64,000 nucleotides of DNA from assembly GCA_009746045.1 (NCBI GenBank), contig RPFO01002071.1:1-64000 (forward strand), written 5' to 3'. The position numbers and the translations under genes were made by a program. The notes beneath the pieces were generated by a model. It had not been told where the DNA came from. It did no database searches and worked only from the letters and a program-made list of their open reading frames with translations. This stretch comes from Mesostigma viride. Its lineage: Eukaryota; Streptophyta; Mesostigmatophyceae; Mesostigmatales; Mesostigmataceae. Shown here piece after piece: positions 13,348 to 23,292 of the stretch. How positions within the stretch are numbered: position 1 is the stretch's first letter; each line of letters opens with the position of its first letter.

Positions 13348-14429
13348 ACTAACAAGTGAACGACGAGTGAGCTACTAAAGTTTTGTTCAGTTCATTGTGT
13401 CTATATGTACATAGCCGTTTCTTCAAAACCGTTGCGTGGATACCTTGATTCTGGGTTCGCTGATACTTGTTTCCCATTTTAAATCTCCCGTCCATAATTG
13501 GATACATGTAATGTAGGAGGATACCCACTTGCCCGAAATCCGCGTAACGGGTGATTAGTACTGCTGTAAGCGGAACCACAGACAAATCTGTCTAACGGGC
13601 TAACATTATTGTCCTTCATGTACTGGTTTTTGCACGCAGGACGCCATTCGCAACACCGCCTGACGGAGTCGGATGGACCGGACGTGCGTGAGGCTGCTGT
13701 TCACAGTCGTGAAGTTGGCAGACATTAATATCAACACGGTCACGAGAATTCGTCCAGAGAATAATTGATGCTTGTGACGTGCTCGACGGCTGCGATGACC
13801 GAGATGATGCGTGTAGTGCACAGCGTCCGAGACGTCGCGACACCCGTGGCTGTCCTGTTGATGCGAACGCACGGTGACGAGACGGAGCCCATTATATAGG
13901 TGGATTACAAGTTAGAACGGCCCTCGCGGTTGCACTGTTTAATCGCGAACGTGGATTTTGCGGAGCCGACGGCCGTTGGGGATTGGAAATCTGATGATAT
14001 CGGGGCTGCGCACGACATCGAGGAACTGGGGATCGACGTAGGTCTACAGGCTCACTTGTCCGTCAACATGTATGGCCTCGCTTGACTGTCATCATCTTGA
14101 CATGTACATAACTAGTTCATATACCATGCATTTGACACTGCCTGCACGTGGATTTTCCAGACATACATTGAGGGTAATTATAACTCGAAAGCACTACGTA
14201 CGATTGAGACGTCCGGTCGTAGAGCAGATGCACTGGAGCTTTCTGATCTTCCAATTGATGGGTCTGTAATTATGTAAGATATTCAGATATCGCGATGACT
14301 CGAGCATCGATGCATGGAATGTAATAATGTATTTCATTCAATTATACATCCAATTTAACTCCGCAATTGAGGGGCACACATGTCCATCAGCCCGAGACAA
14401 CATTTCCCAAGTAATTTTCGATTAGTGAT
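13348..14429. other. No recognisable gene
   Basis: Only short overlapping reading frames without recognisable motifs occur here. One variant copy of the CCAACGGCCGTTGG palindrome lies at 13966-13979. I see no RNA gene or repeat of note. Confidence 0.5.
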
Positions 14430-15299
14430 TTAGTGTGGGCCTCCCCAGGAGTAAAGTGGAACGACATATGCATTGTAGTACATTGTGGACAACATGCAGG
14501 CAATCACATTCAAGCCGATGTCGACGTGAGTTAAGTTATCTCTAACCCCCCCACACAAAAAGATTGAAGGCCAGGTACCAAATCTGAGCACATCTAGTCT
14601 TTGGCAAAAAGAATGCAGCATATTTACCTGCATGGCTCCGTCAAATGCATTCAAAAGTCGCATTTCCAGCTCCTTGTCGTTGGGTTCAGCTGGCAGTGAG
14701 TCATCTTCACGCGGAAAGCGATCACCCTCCTCGTCAGGTAAGGGCTCCATGTCGCTGACGTCCATGACGTGACCGTCATCGTGCCGATCTGTGGGATACT
14801 TGGACAATTCTTCCTTGACAAATTCCAACTCATCAACAAACACTTGCAAAACTTTCCCACGAGGAACACCAAATGTGGCGCGTCTGCACAATAATACATC
14901 CAAGTTCTCGTGAGTGCACACATTGTGGAAAAGCAATGATGCAATAAAATGGCAACAAACTTTGCCGGTATGTGCTGTAAAGCATGTACATCCAAGAGGG
15001 AATTGTAAGCTCCGAAATGTCACTTTCACCTTGTCATTACTAGTTGCCGCAGAGAGCACTTCGCAAACCCCTTCACAAGCGTTGTCTAAATGCGTTACAA
15101 CGGTGGAAAGCAGTTCCTTGGCAACTTCTGCAGCAGTCCCTTCATTCTTGTACAAATTCCTGTTGATGTAACTACCGTGATCTTTCACTAATTGATCATC
15201 CTTCATGTATTTCAAGGCGATCAGTAATCGATATATCACCAAGTCTAGCCTTTGTCCACATTCCTTCAAGTGGGAAACACGTTCGCTGGAAATGCTCAA
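14430..15299 (-). CDS. SWIM zinc-finger protein, possible MULE-type transposase remnant
   Basis: An uninterrupted 289-codon frame from ATG at 15299 to a stop at 14430. Residues 104-117 read C-T-C, eight residues, then C-C-H, which fits the SWIM consensus CxCx(n)CxH (Cys104, Cys106, Cys115, His117). SWIM fingers bind DNA or proteins and are typical of the C-terminal part of Mutator-like transposases and of plant FAR1/MuDR-derived regulators. The 100 residues before the finger are mainly helical and charged. Residues 165-215 are acidic and low in complexity (PDEEGDRFPREDD). No transposase catalytic domain precedes it within the frame, so this is either the last exon or 3' part of a transposase, or a small domesticated SWIM protein. 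Introns were not looked for systematically. Confidence 0.6.
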   Translation of the reverse strand: MSISSERVSHLKECGQRLDLVIYRLLIALKYMKDDQLVKDHGSYINRNLYKNEGTAAEVAKELLSTVVTHLDNACEGVCEVLSAATSNDKVKVTFRSLQFPLGCTCFTAHTGKVCCHFIASLLFHNVCTHENLDVLLCRRATFGVPRGKVLQVFVDELEFVKEELSKYPTDRHDDGHVMDVSDMEPLPDEEGDRFPREDDSLPAEPNDKELEMRLLNAFDGAMQVNMLHSFCQRLDVLRFGTWPSIFLCGGVRDNLTHVDIGLNVIACMLSTMYYNAYVVPLYSWGGPH

Positions 15300-15515
15300 A
15301 ACTCAAAAGCAGTCTGTGAAGTGTAGAAGTGAAATACCAGCAACCGACGACTACCTTGCGGCGGCCATTGTCCGGTTATTGCTGGCTGCCAGTTTATTGC
15401 TGCCGGCCTCATGCCTGTGCGGCGGTAATTTTACGTTGTATGGATGTTACGCTGCACCAGTCTGTGCTTTTTTACGTAGTACCAGTGTAGTGTAGAAATC
15501 TGCCAAAAGAGCAAA

Positions 15516-15580
15516 CGCCCAAAGCCAACTTCCAAGACGCCCAAAGCCAAATTCCAAGACGCCCAAAGCCCAAAGGCGGG
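15516..15580. repeat. 22-bp tandem repeat, about three units
   Basis: The unit CGCCCAAAGCCAAATTCCAAGA occurs twice in full with one substitution, and a third time in part. It lies about 200 bp upstream of the SWIM frame (minus strand), in a position where it could be part of its promoter region. Confidence 0.8.
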
Positions 15581-15642
15581 CGAGTCTGGCGCGGCGCCGG
15601 CCATTGGGCCCCGGAATAAGAAATCCCCCTTCGGCTCCGGCG

Positions 15643-15668
15643 CGAATTTTTTGGCGCCAAAAAATTCG
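15643..15668. repeat. Perfect 26-bp palindrome centred on GGCGCC
   Basis: The sequence is CGAATTTTTT, GGCGCC, AAAAAATTCG, identical to its own reverse complement. A near-identical palindrome, with one inserted C, lies at 20372-20402. Both have a C/G-rich border and a CCTTAA a short way downstream. It may mark the terminus of a repeat family or a cruciform-forming site. Confidence 0.8.
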
Positions 15669-15960
15669 GGGGTGTCCCGTCCCCTTAATTAATATTTGTT
15701 TGCACTGTCACAAAAAAAAATCCAAAAAATACCAGGATTTTTTCTTGAGTTTTACGGGATGTAAGGAGTCCGTCCACCGAGTTTCAGACCCAAAATCTCG
15801 TATCTACTGTGTCTGCCACGTGTCAGATTCCAAAGCGATACATCGCGTTCTAACCCTACAACGCGATACATAGCGTTGAAAAAAAACACGGGTTAATTAA
15901 AATGCAACATCAAGGTTTATATGGAAATAAACTAACACCCATTTCACCGGAAAATGCAAC

Positions 15961-16043
15961 ATCAAGGAGACAACCAGCGCAGGCCAGAAATCGGGAGAAT
16001 CCGGACCATGGTAGCTCGAGCCTGCCGTTATCTTGTCCGCGTG
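15961..16043. repeat. Dispersed repeat beginning ATCAAGGAGACAACCAGCGC
   Basis: This stretch, from ATCAAGGAGACAACC through GCGCAGGCCAGAAATCGGG to CTCGAGCCTGCCGTTATC, recurs almost unchanged at 57096-57174. Its first half recurs several times at 59159-59302. Each copy lies a short way from a LINE 3' end of the same family, but outside its reading frame. Confidence 0.8.
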
Positions 16044-16092
16044 TGCATCATGTCAGTGACACTCCCTGGCTCCCCAATGCACCGCAAGTACG

Positions 16093-16806
16093 ATGAACTT
16101 CGTAGGTTTTGCTGATCAGGATATTATTGTGGGTAGCAAGCAGGTTTCACGTATGGCGCCGAGGCGTGGATGTCCAATCCCACCCAAACTGGCAGCTAGG
16201 CTAGACGGCACGGTTTGCAGGATGCTCCGACAGGTCCTTAACGTAGGGTTTTCCGAGCGTCCGTCATCAGAGTCTTTGTATCATGGCATGCCTCGTATTT
16301 CGGACGAGATTAGGCAGCGTAGGATAGCATTTGTAGGACACCTTGCCCGCACCAGCCAGGTCGACACCGCCCTTGGTCTGGCCGGCCGGCCCCCCGAGCG
16401 GCTTGGCCAGCCAGGGCGACACATTCTGACCTGGCCTGGCCCCGAGGGCATTCCCAAAAGGGTAGGGAAACCTGTCACGAACTACGTCCAGATGTTGCTG
16501 GACGACCTAGTGGTCCCAGCCCAGTTTGAGCACCGCATCCACTCTCTCTCCCGTCTTTGGACTGCCATGCAGGACAAGACGCGGTGGAAGAAGATTGTCA
16601 AGGCTCACACGCCCGACCCTGTGGGCAAGCCCCCTCCCCCCAAGCGGAGGAGGCGTTTTGATGAGTAGTGTAGTTAGGATTTTCTAGACTAGATAGCTTA
16701 GAGTTAGGATAGTTCGATCACGCGGCTTCCTCCACCCCATCCATCATGGAATATGTGCTACATGATCTCCCCACGGAGGCATGTTATAATTTAATTTAAT
16801 TTTTTT
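16093..16806 (+). mobile_element. LINE (non-LTR retrotransposon) 3' end: C-terminus, 3' UTR, TTTAA tail
   Basis: A 191-codon frame (16093-16668) reads as the region beyond the reverse transcriptase of a LINE pol protein. Recognisable marks are RLDGTVCRMLRQVLNV, ISDEIRQRRIAFVGHLAR and the closing basic tail KPPPPKRRRRF. After the stop comes a 3' UTR with GTGCTACATGATCTCCC and a tail of ATTTAATTTAATTTTTT near 16790-16806. The same tail and 3' UTR recur at 58200-58300 and 58880-59035, and a related protein piece lies on the minus strand at 32819-33235. No reverse transcriptase core is present, so this is a 5'-truncated, dead copy. The first about 40 codons are frame-shifted relative to the family. 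Confidence 0.8.
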
Positions 16807-16975
16807 AAGGTGAGGGTCCTATGCCAGACCCCCCAAAACCATAATATGGAATAACATGCAAAGCTGGCCTTGGGGCACCCAAACTATGATTTTGCCATGT
16901 AAATGGGATGTGTGGGGGTCCATCCCACCCACTGATTGAATTGAATTGTAACATAACTCCGTTGGGAGTATATGT

Positions 16976-18156
16976 AGTGTCTGATCAGAATATACGCTTG
17001 GCTGATTTCGATAGTACCGGCTCCGCCCCCTTCTACTAAAAAGAAGGATTCAGCCGTGTTCAGCCCGTCTCACGGTGCGAGACTGAACAAGTCTCGCGTG
17101 CAGACACGTGTGTAGTACTCCTACACACAGATCTCGAGTGATTTATCTAGTACCAAATCCGAAAGGCTTGCATCACTCCCCGGACAGGAGAACTTTTGCG
17201 GATGACTGTAGGTGTAAGTTGGCGATGCCATGGTATCCGGAGACGTCCGTCCTATAGTCAGCAAAATTGGTGCGAGAGGTCCCCAGTTCGATTCCGGTCG
17301 GATTCATTTGCAGATCGCGTTTTCCGCGTTTTCCGCGGCCTGGCACTGAACGCAAAGGTTTTCACCTTTGCGGAGTGTCTGATCAGAATATGTAGCACAT
17401 AGCCCTTGAGAGGGGGCGTATGGCCTAGCATACATCCTAAGCTACTTCCTGCAAGGGTGGGGATGTAAAGGACCCTTGCTCTAGGTGCACCAGGGCACTG
17501 GCATCCCCATGATCTTCAAGCTATGCCCAGCGAAGGGGGAGCCTGTCATGGGGGGGAAGATCAGCATAGCTATACAAAGAAGCTAGGGCATGGCGTCTCA
17601 GCAGAGAGTTATTCCCTGCATAGGCACAACAGAACTAAATAAAGCTAGGCATCATCTGGGGTGTGGCTCATCATAGGCACACATGTACATGATTAAGTAA
17701 AGCGCGTGGCTTAGCTGGGATAGTGCCTCTAGGAGGCGTACATGTACATTCTGATCAGACACTCCGCAAAGGTGAAAACCTTTGCGTTCAGTGCCGGGCC
17801 GCGGAAAACGCGGAAAACGCGATCTGCAAATGAATCCGACCGGAATCGAACTGGGGACCTCTCGCACCAATTTTGCTGACTATAGGACGGACGTCTCCGG
17901 TTACCATGGCATCGCCAACTTACACCTACAGTCATCCGCAAAAGTTCTCCTGTCCGGGGAGTGATGCAAGCCTTTCGGATTTGGTACTAGATAAATCACT
18001 CGAGATCTGTGTGTAGGAGTACTACACACGTGTCTGCACGCGAGACTTGTTCAGTCTCGCACCGTGAGACGGGCTGAACACGGCTGAATCCTTCTTTAGA
18101 AGGAGGCGTAGCCGGTACTATCGAAATCAGCCAAGCGTATATTCTGATCAGACACT
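16976..18156. mobile_element. Large inverted repeat (foldback element), arms about 410 bp, loop 358 bp
   Basis: The left arm (16976-17389) and right arm (17748-18156) are reverse complements with few differences and small indels. All four arm ends carry the palindrome TCTGATCAGA. Each arm also contains an inner hairpin, CGCAAAGGT-TTTC-ACCTTTGCG, and a B-box-like AGTTCGATTCC (17286-17296 in the left arm) in a tRNA-like context, which suggests that each arm derives from a tRNA-headed SINE. The loop carries no recognisable gene. An 86-bp piece of one arm is inserted elsewhere at 58731-58816 with a target duplication, so the sequence is, or was, mobile. The frames seen in the arms are a consequence of the repeat and are not coding. 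Confidence 0.85.
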
Positions 18157-18214
18157 CCGCAAAGGTGAAAACATGGCCACGGTCTATCTAGGTATGTACA
18201 TGGCCACGGTCTAT

Positions 18215-18727
18215 CTATTCTACACTACTACTGCTATATTCCCCTAAGCTGGGGCGTCTGGAGTCGCTGGGGCCGCGGGGGGGGGGGGGGTCGCCTGCCA
18301 GGGCATATGGCCGACGTAGATGGCCGCCCCCTTCCAGTACACCGGCTGTCCCGCCTTGGTCTGCCGGAGCTGGAGGTAGGTCGGCCATAGCTCCCGTCGC
18401 CGTTGTTGCTGCGCCATGCAGGGTCAAGTCGTCATCAAGGGTGAAGAGAGTCTTCTCGAGCTGCTTGGGGCGTCTGAGAAAAGAAATCTTGTCCGCCGGG
18501 GTCTTAAAGGTGAGAAGGAGCGGGGGCGGCCCTGCCTTACCCCGCGCGCGGGGAAGGCGGTGGGCGGCCAGCTCGATCTCACCGTTAAGGCCCATGCGAC
18601 CAAGGATTTCTCTCTCAAACTCACCCACTGATGGGGGGTATATACCCCTTTTAGTGACCGGTATTACGCAAAAACGGACAAAAGACGCTACTCTAGGGGC
18701 ATATCCCCTAGGACAATGGGGGCACAA
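18215..18727 (-). pseudogene. LINE ORF1-like remnant
   Basis: The 170-codon frame contains EFEREILGRMGLN, a Pro/Arg stretch and then LLLTFKTPADKISFLRR followed by TLFTLDDDLTL. This has the layout of the RNA-binding C-terminal region of LINE ORF1 proteins, where a VkF-type strand is followed by a helix and a 'DLT' ending. The downstream part is Pro/Gly-rich and reads like decayed sequence. No adjoining reverse transcriptase is present. The identification rests on pattern alone and is moderate. Confidence 0.45.
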
Positions 18728-20371
18728 TTACTCATGTTTCAATATATTCCCATATAAAATCGTATATGGTGAGGTTGCCTACCTAATTGGAGCCCCGGAA
18801 TGATGAGTATTATTAAAGTTATTAATTTTCCCCTAAAAACCGTACTTTTTAAGGCTGAAAAAAATAAATCAAATCAAAAACACATATTTAGAGCCTGGGG
18901 AGATATACACAAATACTACACATATCGACAATTAATGCCACAAAATCTGAGCTCATTCTGAGTACAAACGTAGAAGTTATAGCGTTTGGCAGTTTGCCAC
19001 CTGTGCAGACGCTAAGGAAGGCAATAGTGAGTATTAAGGCACACCAACACTTCCTATGCCATCCAAAAGGCTCCTGACCATGCCCAATTTGACCACAATG
19101 TACAAGGAGATGGCTGGGCACGTCATGTGCCCTTGCCTTACCTCGACACGGGCAACGTGTTGCGTGTGTGCACAACAATGAGGCAGGTAGCTCTACATGC
19201 CTAGCCAACACTTCTTATGCATATTCCAGGTTTATGGTGTGGGCATCATCCCAAAACCAAGCTGTCCGAATTCAAACACACCCTGGAAAGCCATATCCAC
19301 TAATTGCCCAACCAAGGGTAACAACAGACAGTCCACAGAGAAAGCATAAGTATCATACATGCTGCTTGCCAAGGCTTCTTACCATGGTTACCTTGCCTTG
19401 CTAGCATATGAATTAGGGCTCTCCCATTTTAGTGGGAGAAAGGCCAACAAGACAACGATAACCCCTACCTACGTGCAGTTCCACCCATGCAGTATGCCCC
19501 TCAGAACAACCACTGCCACCTTTCTTTCCAGCGCAATTGTTTGCCAAGAAACAAACTCAAGCTTGTGAGCCTCTAACCACAATGAAGCCGCTGCTAAGAA
19601 AGGCTGCGTCAATATTCACACAAAACTGAGTGCTGTTAGCAATCTCCTTCCAAGAAAGCACTCAGCAAATCCCTGACAACTTGACGGCATGCCACGGCTC
19701 ACGCTTTGACACGTCCCAGCCATGCAACGTACATACAAAACACTAAAAGGTGCACACCAGAAATCTGGCGATGCGCAGCACGGAATGGCATTCTACCTGG
19801 CGCTAACTGCACGGAAAGAAGCCGAAAACTTGCGTTGATAACCCATAAAGGAAGCGAAGCATCCATAGGGTGACGCTGAGCACACGATCGTACCATTACC
19901 GGCGTTGTCCTTCGCCCAGCGGCGCCGGAAAGAACAACCTTCCATGGAATAATAAGACGCGCATCCCGCGAGCCTGGAGAGTGTCTTACCGATCATGAAG
20001 GAAATCTTGCCGAAACCCAGCAATTTTTTTAAAGCTTTACCAATAACAATTCAAATGTATCCTTGACGCTAGGTAAAGCCCATAAAACCTGACAATCACC
20101 GCCGCCAGCGTGCATTCTAATTTATTCCTCTCGACGAAAACTTCAGATTCAGACCCCCGTGGCGATGGTCATCAATAAAATCATCGACACTGCAAAAAAC
20201 GCGAAGTCCGCTACGAAGTAATATCATAAACTTGTCGTCTTTAAGATTAGCACAGTTTCTCTGCATTCCGCGAGCTATCTTTTTCTACTCTGCCTGAAAG
20301 CACGTCGCCATGGCCAGCTCCGGTAGGGGTGCGCGCACCGTGCACCACTTTTTCACAGTACGGACGGGTAC
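18728..20371. other. No recognisable gene
   Basis: Short, mutually overlapping reading frames with no recognisable domain. Composition is near balanced, with AT-rich patches around 18800-18900. Nothing can be supported here. Confidence 0.5.
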
Positions 20372-20402
20372 CGCGAATTTTTTCGGCGCCAAAAAATTCG
20401 CG
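20372..20402. repeat. Second copy of the GGCGCC-centred palindrome
   Basis: CGCGAATTTTTT, C, GGCGCC, AAAAAATTCGCG: a near-perfect palindrome matching the one at 15643-15668 but extended at both ends by CG and broken by one C. Confidence 0.8.
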
Positions 20403-22700
20403 CCGGGACCGTCACCTTAAGTAGGTTTCACGCAGGCCAGCCATAATCATGTAAAGCAAAACATCTTGTATTGCGCCATAACCAGGTGGGGTAGACGGAA
20501 TGAACCCATACATGTACACGCAGATACCCGCAAACAATGATGGACATTATTGACACGCACAGCCCTTCGGCCATATCAAGGAGACAACTTCCCTTCGGCC
20601 ATATCAAGGAGACCATATGGCCAACTTGTGCCTTACCCTATCCATCACATTTTCTATTTTATCACTGAATGGTTTGATGTGTAGGCTTGTCGATCTCTTC
20701 CAAGCGCATGGACCCATCCATGTCCTTCACAGCAGTTCCATGTCAGTATTATACGTCACTGTGGCGATGTTCCCCCTGGGAGAGAGATGCTAGGCAATAA
20801 AAAGAATTGATTAATTCATCTGATGTCCCTGAACCCCCATAAAGCGATGCACACAAAAGACTTCATGACGGCCCAGTACGGCGCTCAGGGTGCGCCAGTT
20901 GTTCCCGCACACAGCCAGCCGTGGCCGGCTGCGACGAAACCAACGAATGAGAAACCATCGGCACTAATTATTTGGAATGTAGACGGATGACCCCGGCAAG
21001 GATTGTATGTACAAGAAACAAGCCTGTAATGGTGCCATTTCCGCAGCTCCGCAAAGCAACCAACCTTGAGCCATCCAGCGAGGCCGCTGGCATCAGGCCA
21101 CGATACATGATGGCCGTGGGTCATCCGGAAACTGCACGGGCTCCATATCAGCAGGAAGGTACAGCCACCCATCCCCTGGCAGGGAATCCAAAAGGCTGTC
21201 CATCCACTTTGCCTATCCATCCAAATGCAGCCACGACGAGAATTACAATGCCGACCATGCGAATGCAAAGGAAGCTCACGGCATATGCCCTCTCCCAAGA
21301 TTCGCAAACCCTATATTTCTACATTAAGCGCAGCGGCCAATCCACCTTGGTGACGCGCCAGGCAGGACCCATCCCACGGGGGGCATGGGGCCGCACCATG
21401 GGGACCGCCGGACACCCCTGCCCGCCACCAACAGCAGTCAGCTTCTGCTGGCATCCTCCTCCCATCGGCTCAGTGCCACAGAGACACTTGCTGCTCCTTT
21501 GGCCACTCACAGTTATAGATATCTGCACTATAGATATCTGTACCCCCCCACACACACACCCAACCCCTCCACAAAGCGTACTGCCACCTACCCTCTTTAC
21601 CAGAGACCCTGCCTGAAGCAGCGAGCAACAACAGGAGGCCCTGTTGATCTGCCCGACGGGTCACAGCCATCTCCAGATCCATGCAGTCGTTTTAACCAAC
21701 ATGCAGGTCACCGACGAGACCAGCCTAAACCTCAACACGCAGGCGATCCATGAGTAGAGGCCATCAGCCCACGAATGAAGGCTACCCACTTACCCGCGAG
21801 TCAAGGCCTCGTCAGGCCATTTGTGCGTGTCGCGCGGTGGCTCACACCCCGCCCCGACCACACCCATCCACCCAGTCAAATCCCCACTCCATCCTATCTA
21901 GACGGTACTATACAATGGGCCCCCACTGGAACAGCCCTGGGACCCTCCACACACACCTGGCTGGCATCGTGGGATCCACCAGGAAGGGTTGGCTGACGGC
22001 CCCCGATCTACCCACTGGATAGACCTGACCACCACCGCAGCCCGCCAAAGAGCGTCAAGCAAACAGCGTCCAGCAAAATAAACGCCGGACACTGCACATG
22101 ACCCCCTCAGCTCACGCACGCATCCACGCAGCTGTGACTGCTGGTAAGCCACCCAGGAGGTTATCCCCACTGCCCGGTCGCCATTTACGACATGTGGCAC
22201 CGAGGATGCCTTGGCTTTGCTGGACCTTCCGCCGTCCATGCACACGGAATCCCTACGTGCTAACTACTTGCACCGCGACACGCATGCGCCAAGTGGCAGT
22301 GGCGACCCTGGTCTCATTCCTCACATATTGAGGAATCGTACTCTGGGGGATCCAGATCCGTGTCTTCACGCATCCGTCATGACACTCCGGTTACCGTGAC
22401 GTAGCGATGCCAGCTTCCACGCTAATCATGGATGCCTAAAAATACACCATGCGCCTGCCCTGCACATCCGGCAGTCCCACAACCCCTACCAATCCACCAC
22501 AGGATTCTGGACGCCGAATCTGGGCTGGGCCCCCTGGGCCTGGGGCATGCCTGGAGTACACCCCTCGCCTGCAAGCAAGACACTCGGTCGACCCCGCAGA
22601 AAGGTCTTCCACCGAAGCAGTGAAGGCATTTCGTTTTCCATCTACCGTACAAGTGTACGTATGGGTCGTGAGCTGACCTTCTAGAACGCAAGGACCCTGA
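20403..22700. other. No recognisable gene
   Basis: Contains a 28-bp-period duplication of CCCTTCGGCCATATCAAGGAG (20564-20616). Reading frames on both strands are Pro- and Thr-rich and overlap one another, as expected of C-rich non-coding DNA. No domain is recognisable. Low support for any gene. Confidence 0.45.
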
Positions 22701-23292
22701 ACGGGTTCTTTATAGATAGAAGAAAGGAGAGAGAGTGGGCTCTTCTTCGCAAGTTCTTAGCACGAGGGCAGGCGGCGGAAGGCGGCGGAGGAATTACCAA
22801 GTGTTTCCCACCCAGGATGGAGGGCAACCTGCTTCCTGCAACCGCTTCCTTCTCCCATTCCGCACGTTCCTGAACCCCCCCCCAACCATCAGCTCTCCTT
22901 GCCCAATCAGCTCTTCCCCCCCATGAGCGCAGCCAGAGCTGCGCTGCCCCCGTGCTCGCGCCCGCCCACCAAGTCCGGCGGTAACAAACAAATCTCAAAT
23001 GAGTCCTCCCCGTGCTCCCCCCTCCCCAAGGGTACCGCGCCGAGCTCCCCCCCCCCGCCGCCCCCCCGCCGCCAGCCAACACCACCACCACCCCCTCCTT
23101 CCCCCCCCCCGATCACCCCCCCCATCTCCTCGTCATAGTCACCCCCCACAGACCGGGTGCTGTCGTTGCTCGTGCTGTCGTTGCTTGTGTGGCTGCTCGA
23201 CTGGCGTGCGGATCGCAGGAAACCGTCCCCCCCGCCCCCCGCAACGTACTGCCACCCGTCACTACCGCAGGAGCTTGCCCGTGAGTCCATCC
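22701..23292. repeat. C-rich low-complexity tract downstream of the RWP-RK gene
   Basis: From about 22870 to 23130 there are repeated runs of 6 to 10 C with short interruptions. The tract lies just past the stop codon of the minus-strand RWP-RK gene and would be G-rich in its transcript, so it may be 3' UTR or intergenic. Confidence 0.6.

Noticed and set aside
17173-17355. Identical 60-residue frames at 17173-17355 and 17782-17964
   Set aside because: They are the two arms of the inverted repeat read on opposite strands, across a tRNA-like region, not a duplicated gene.
20885-22691. Several Pro-rich frames of 60 to 214 codons on both strands
   Set aside because: They overlap each other, lack any family motif and follow from C-rich composition.
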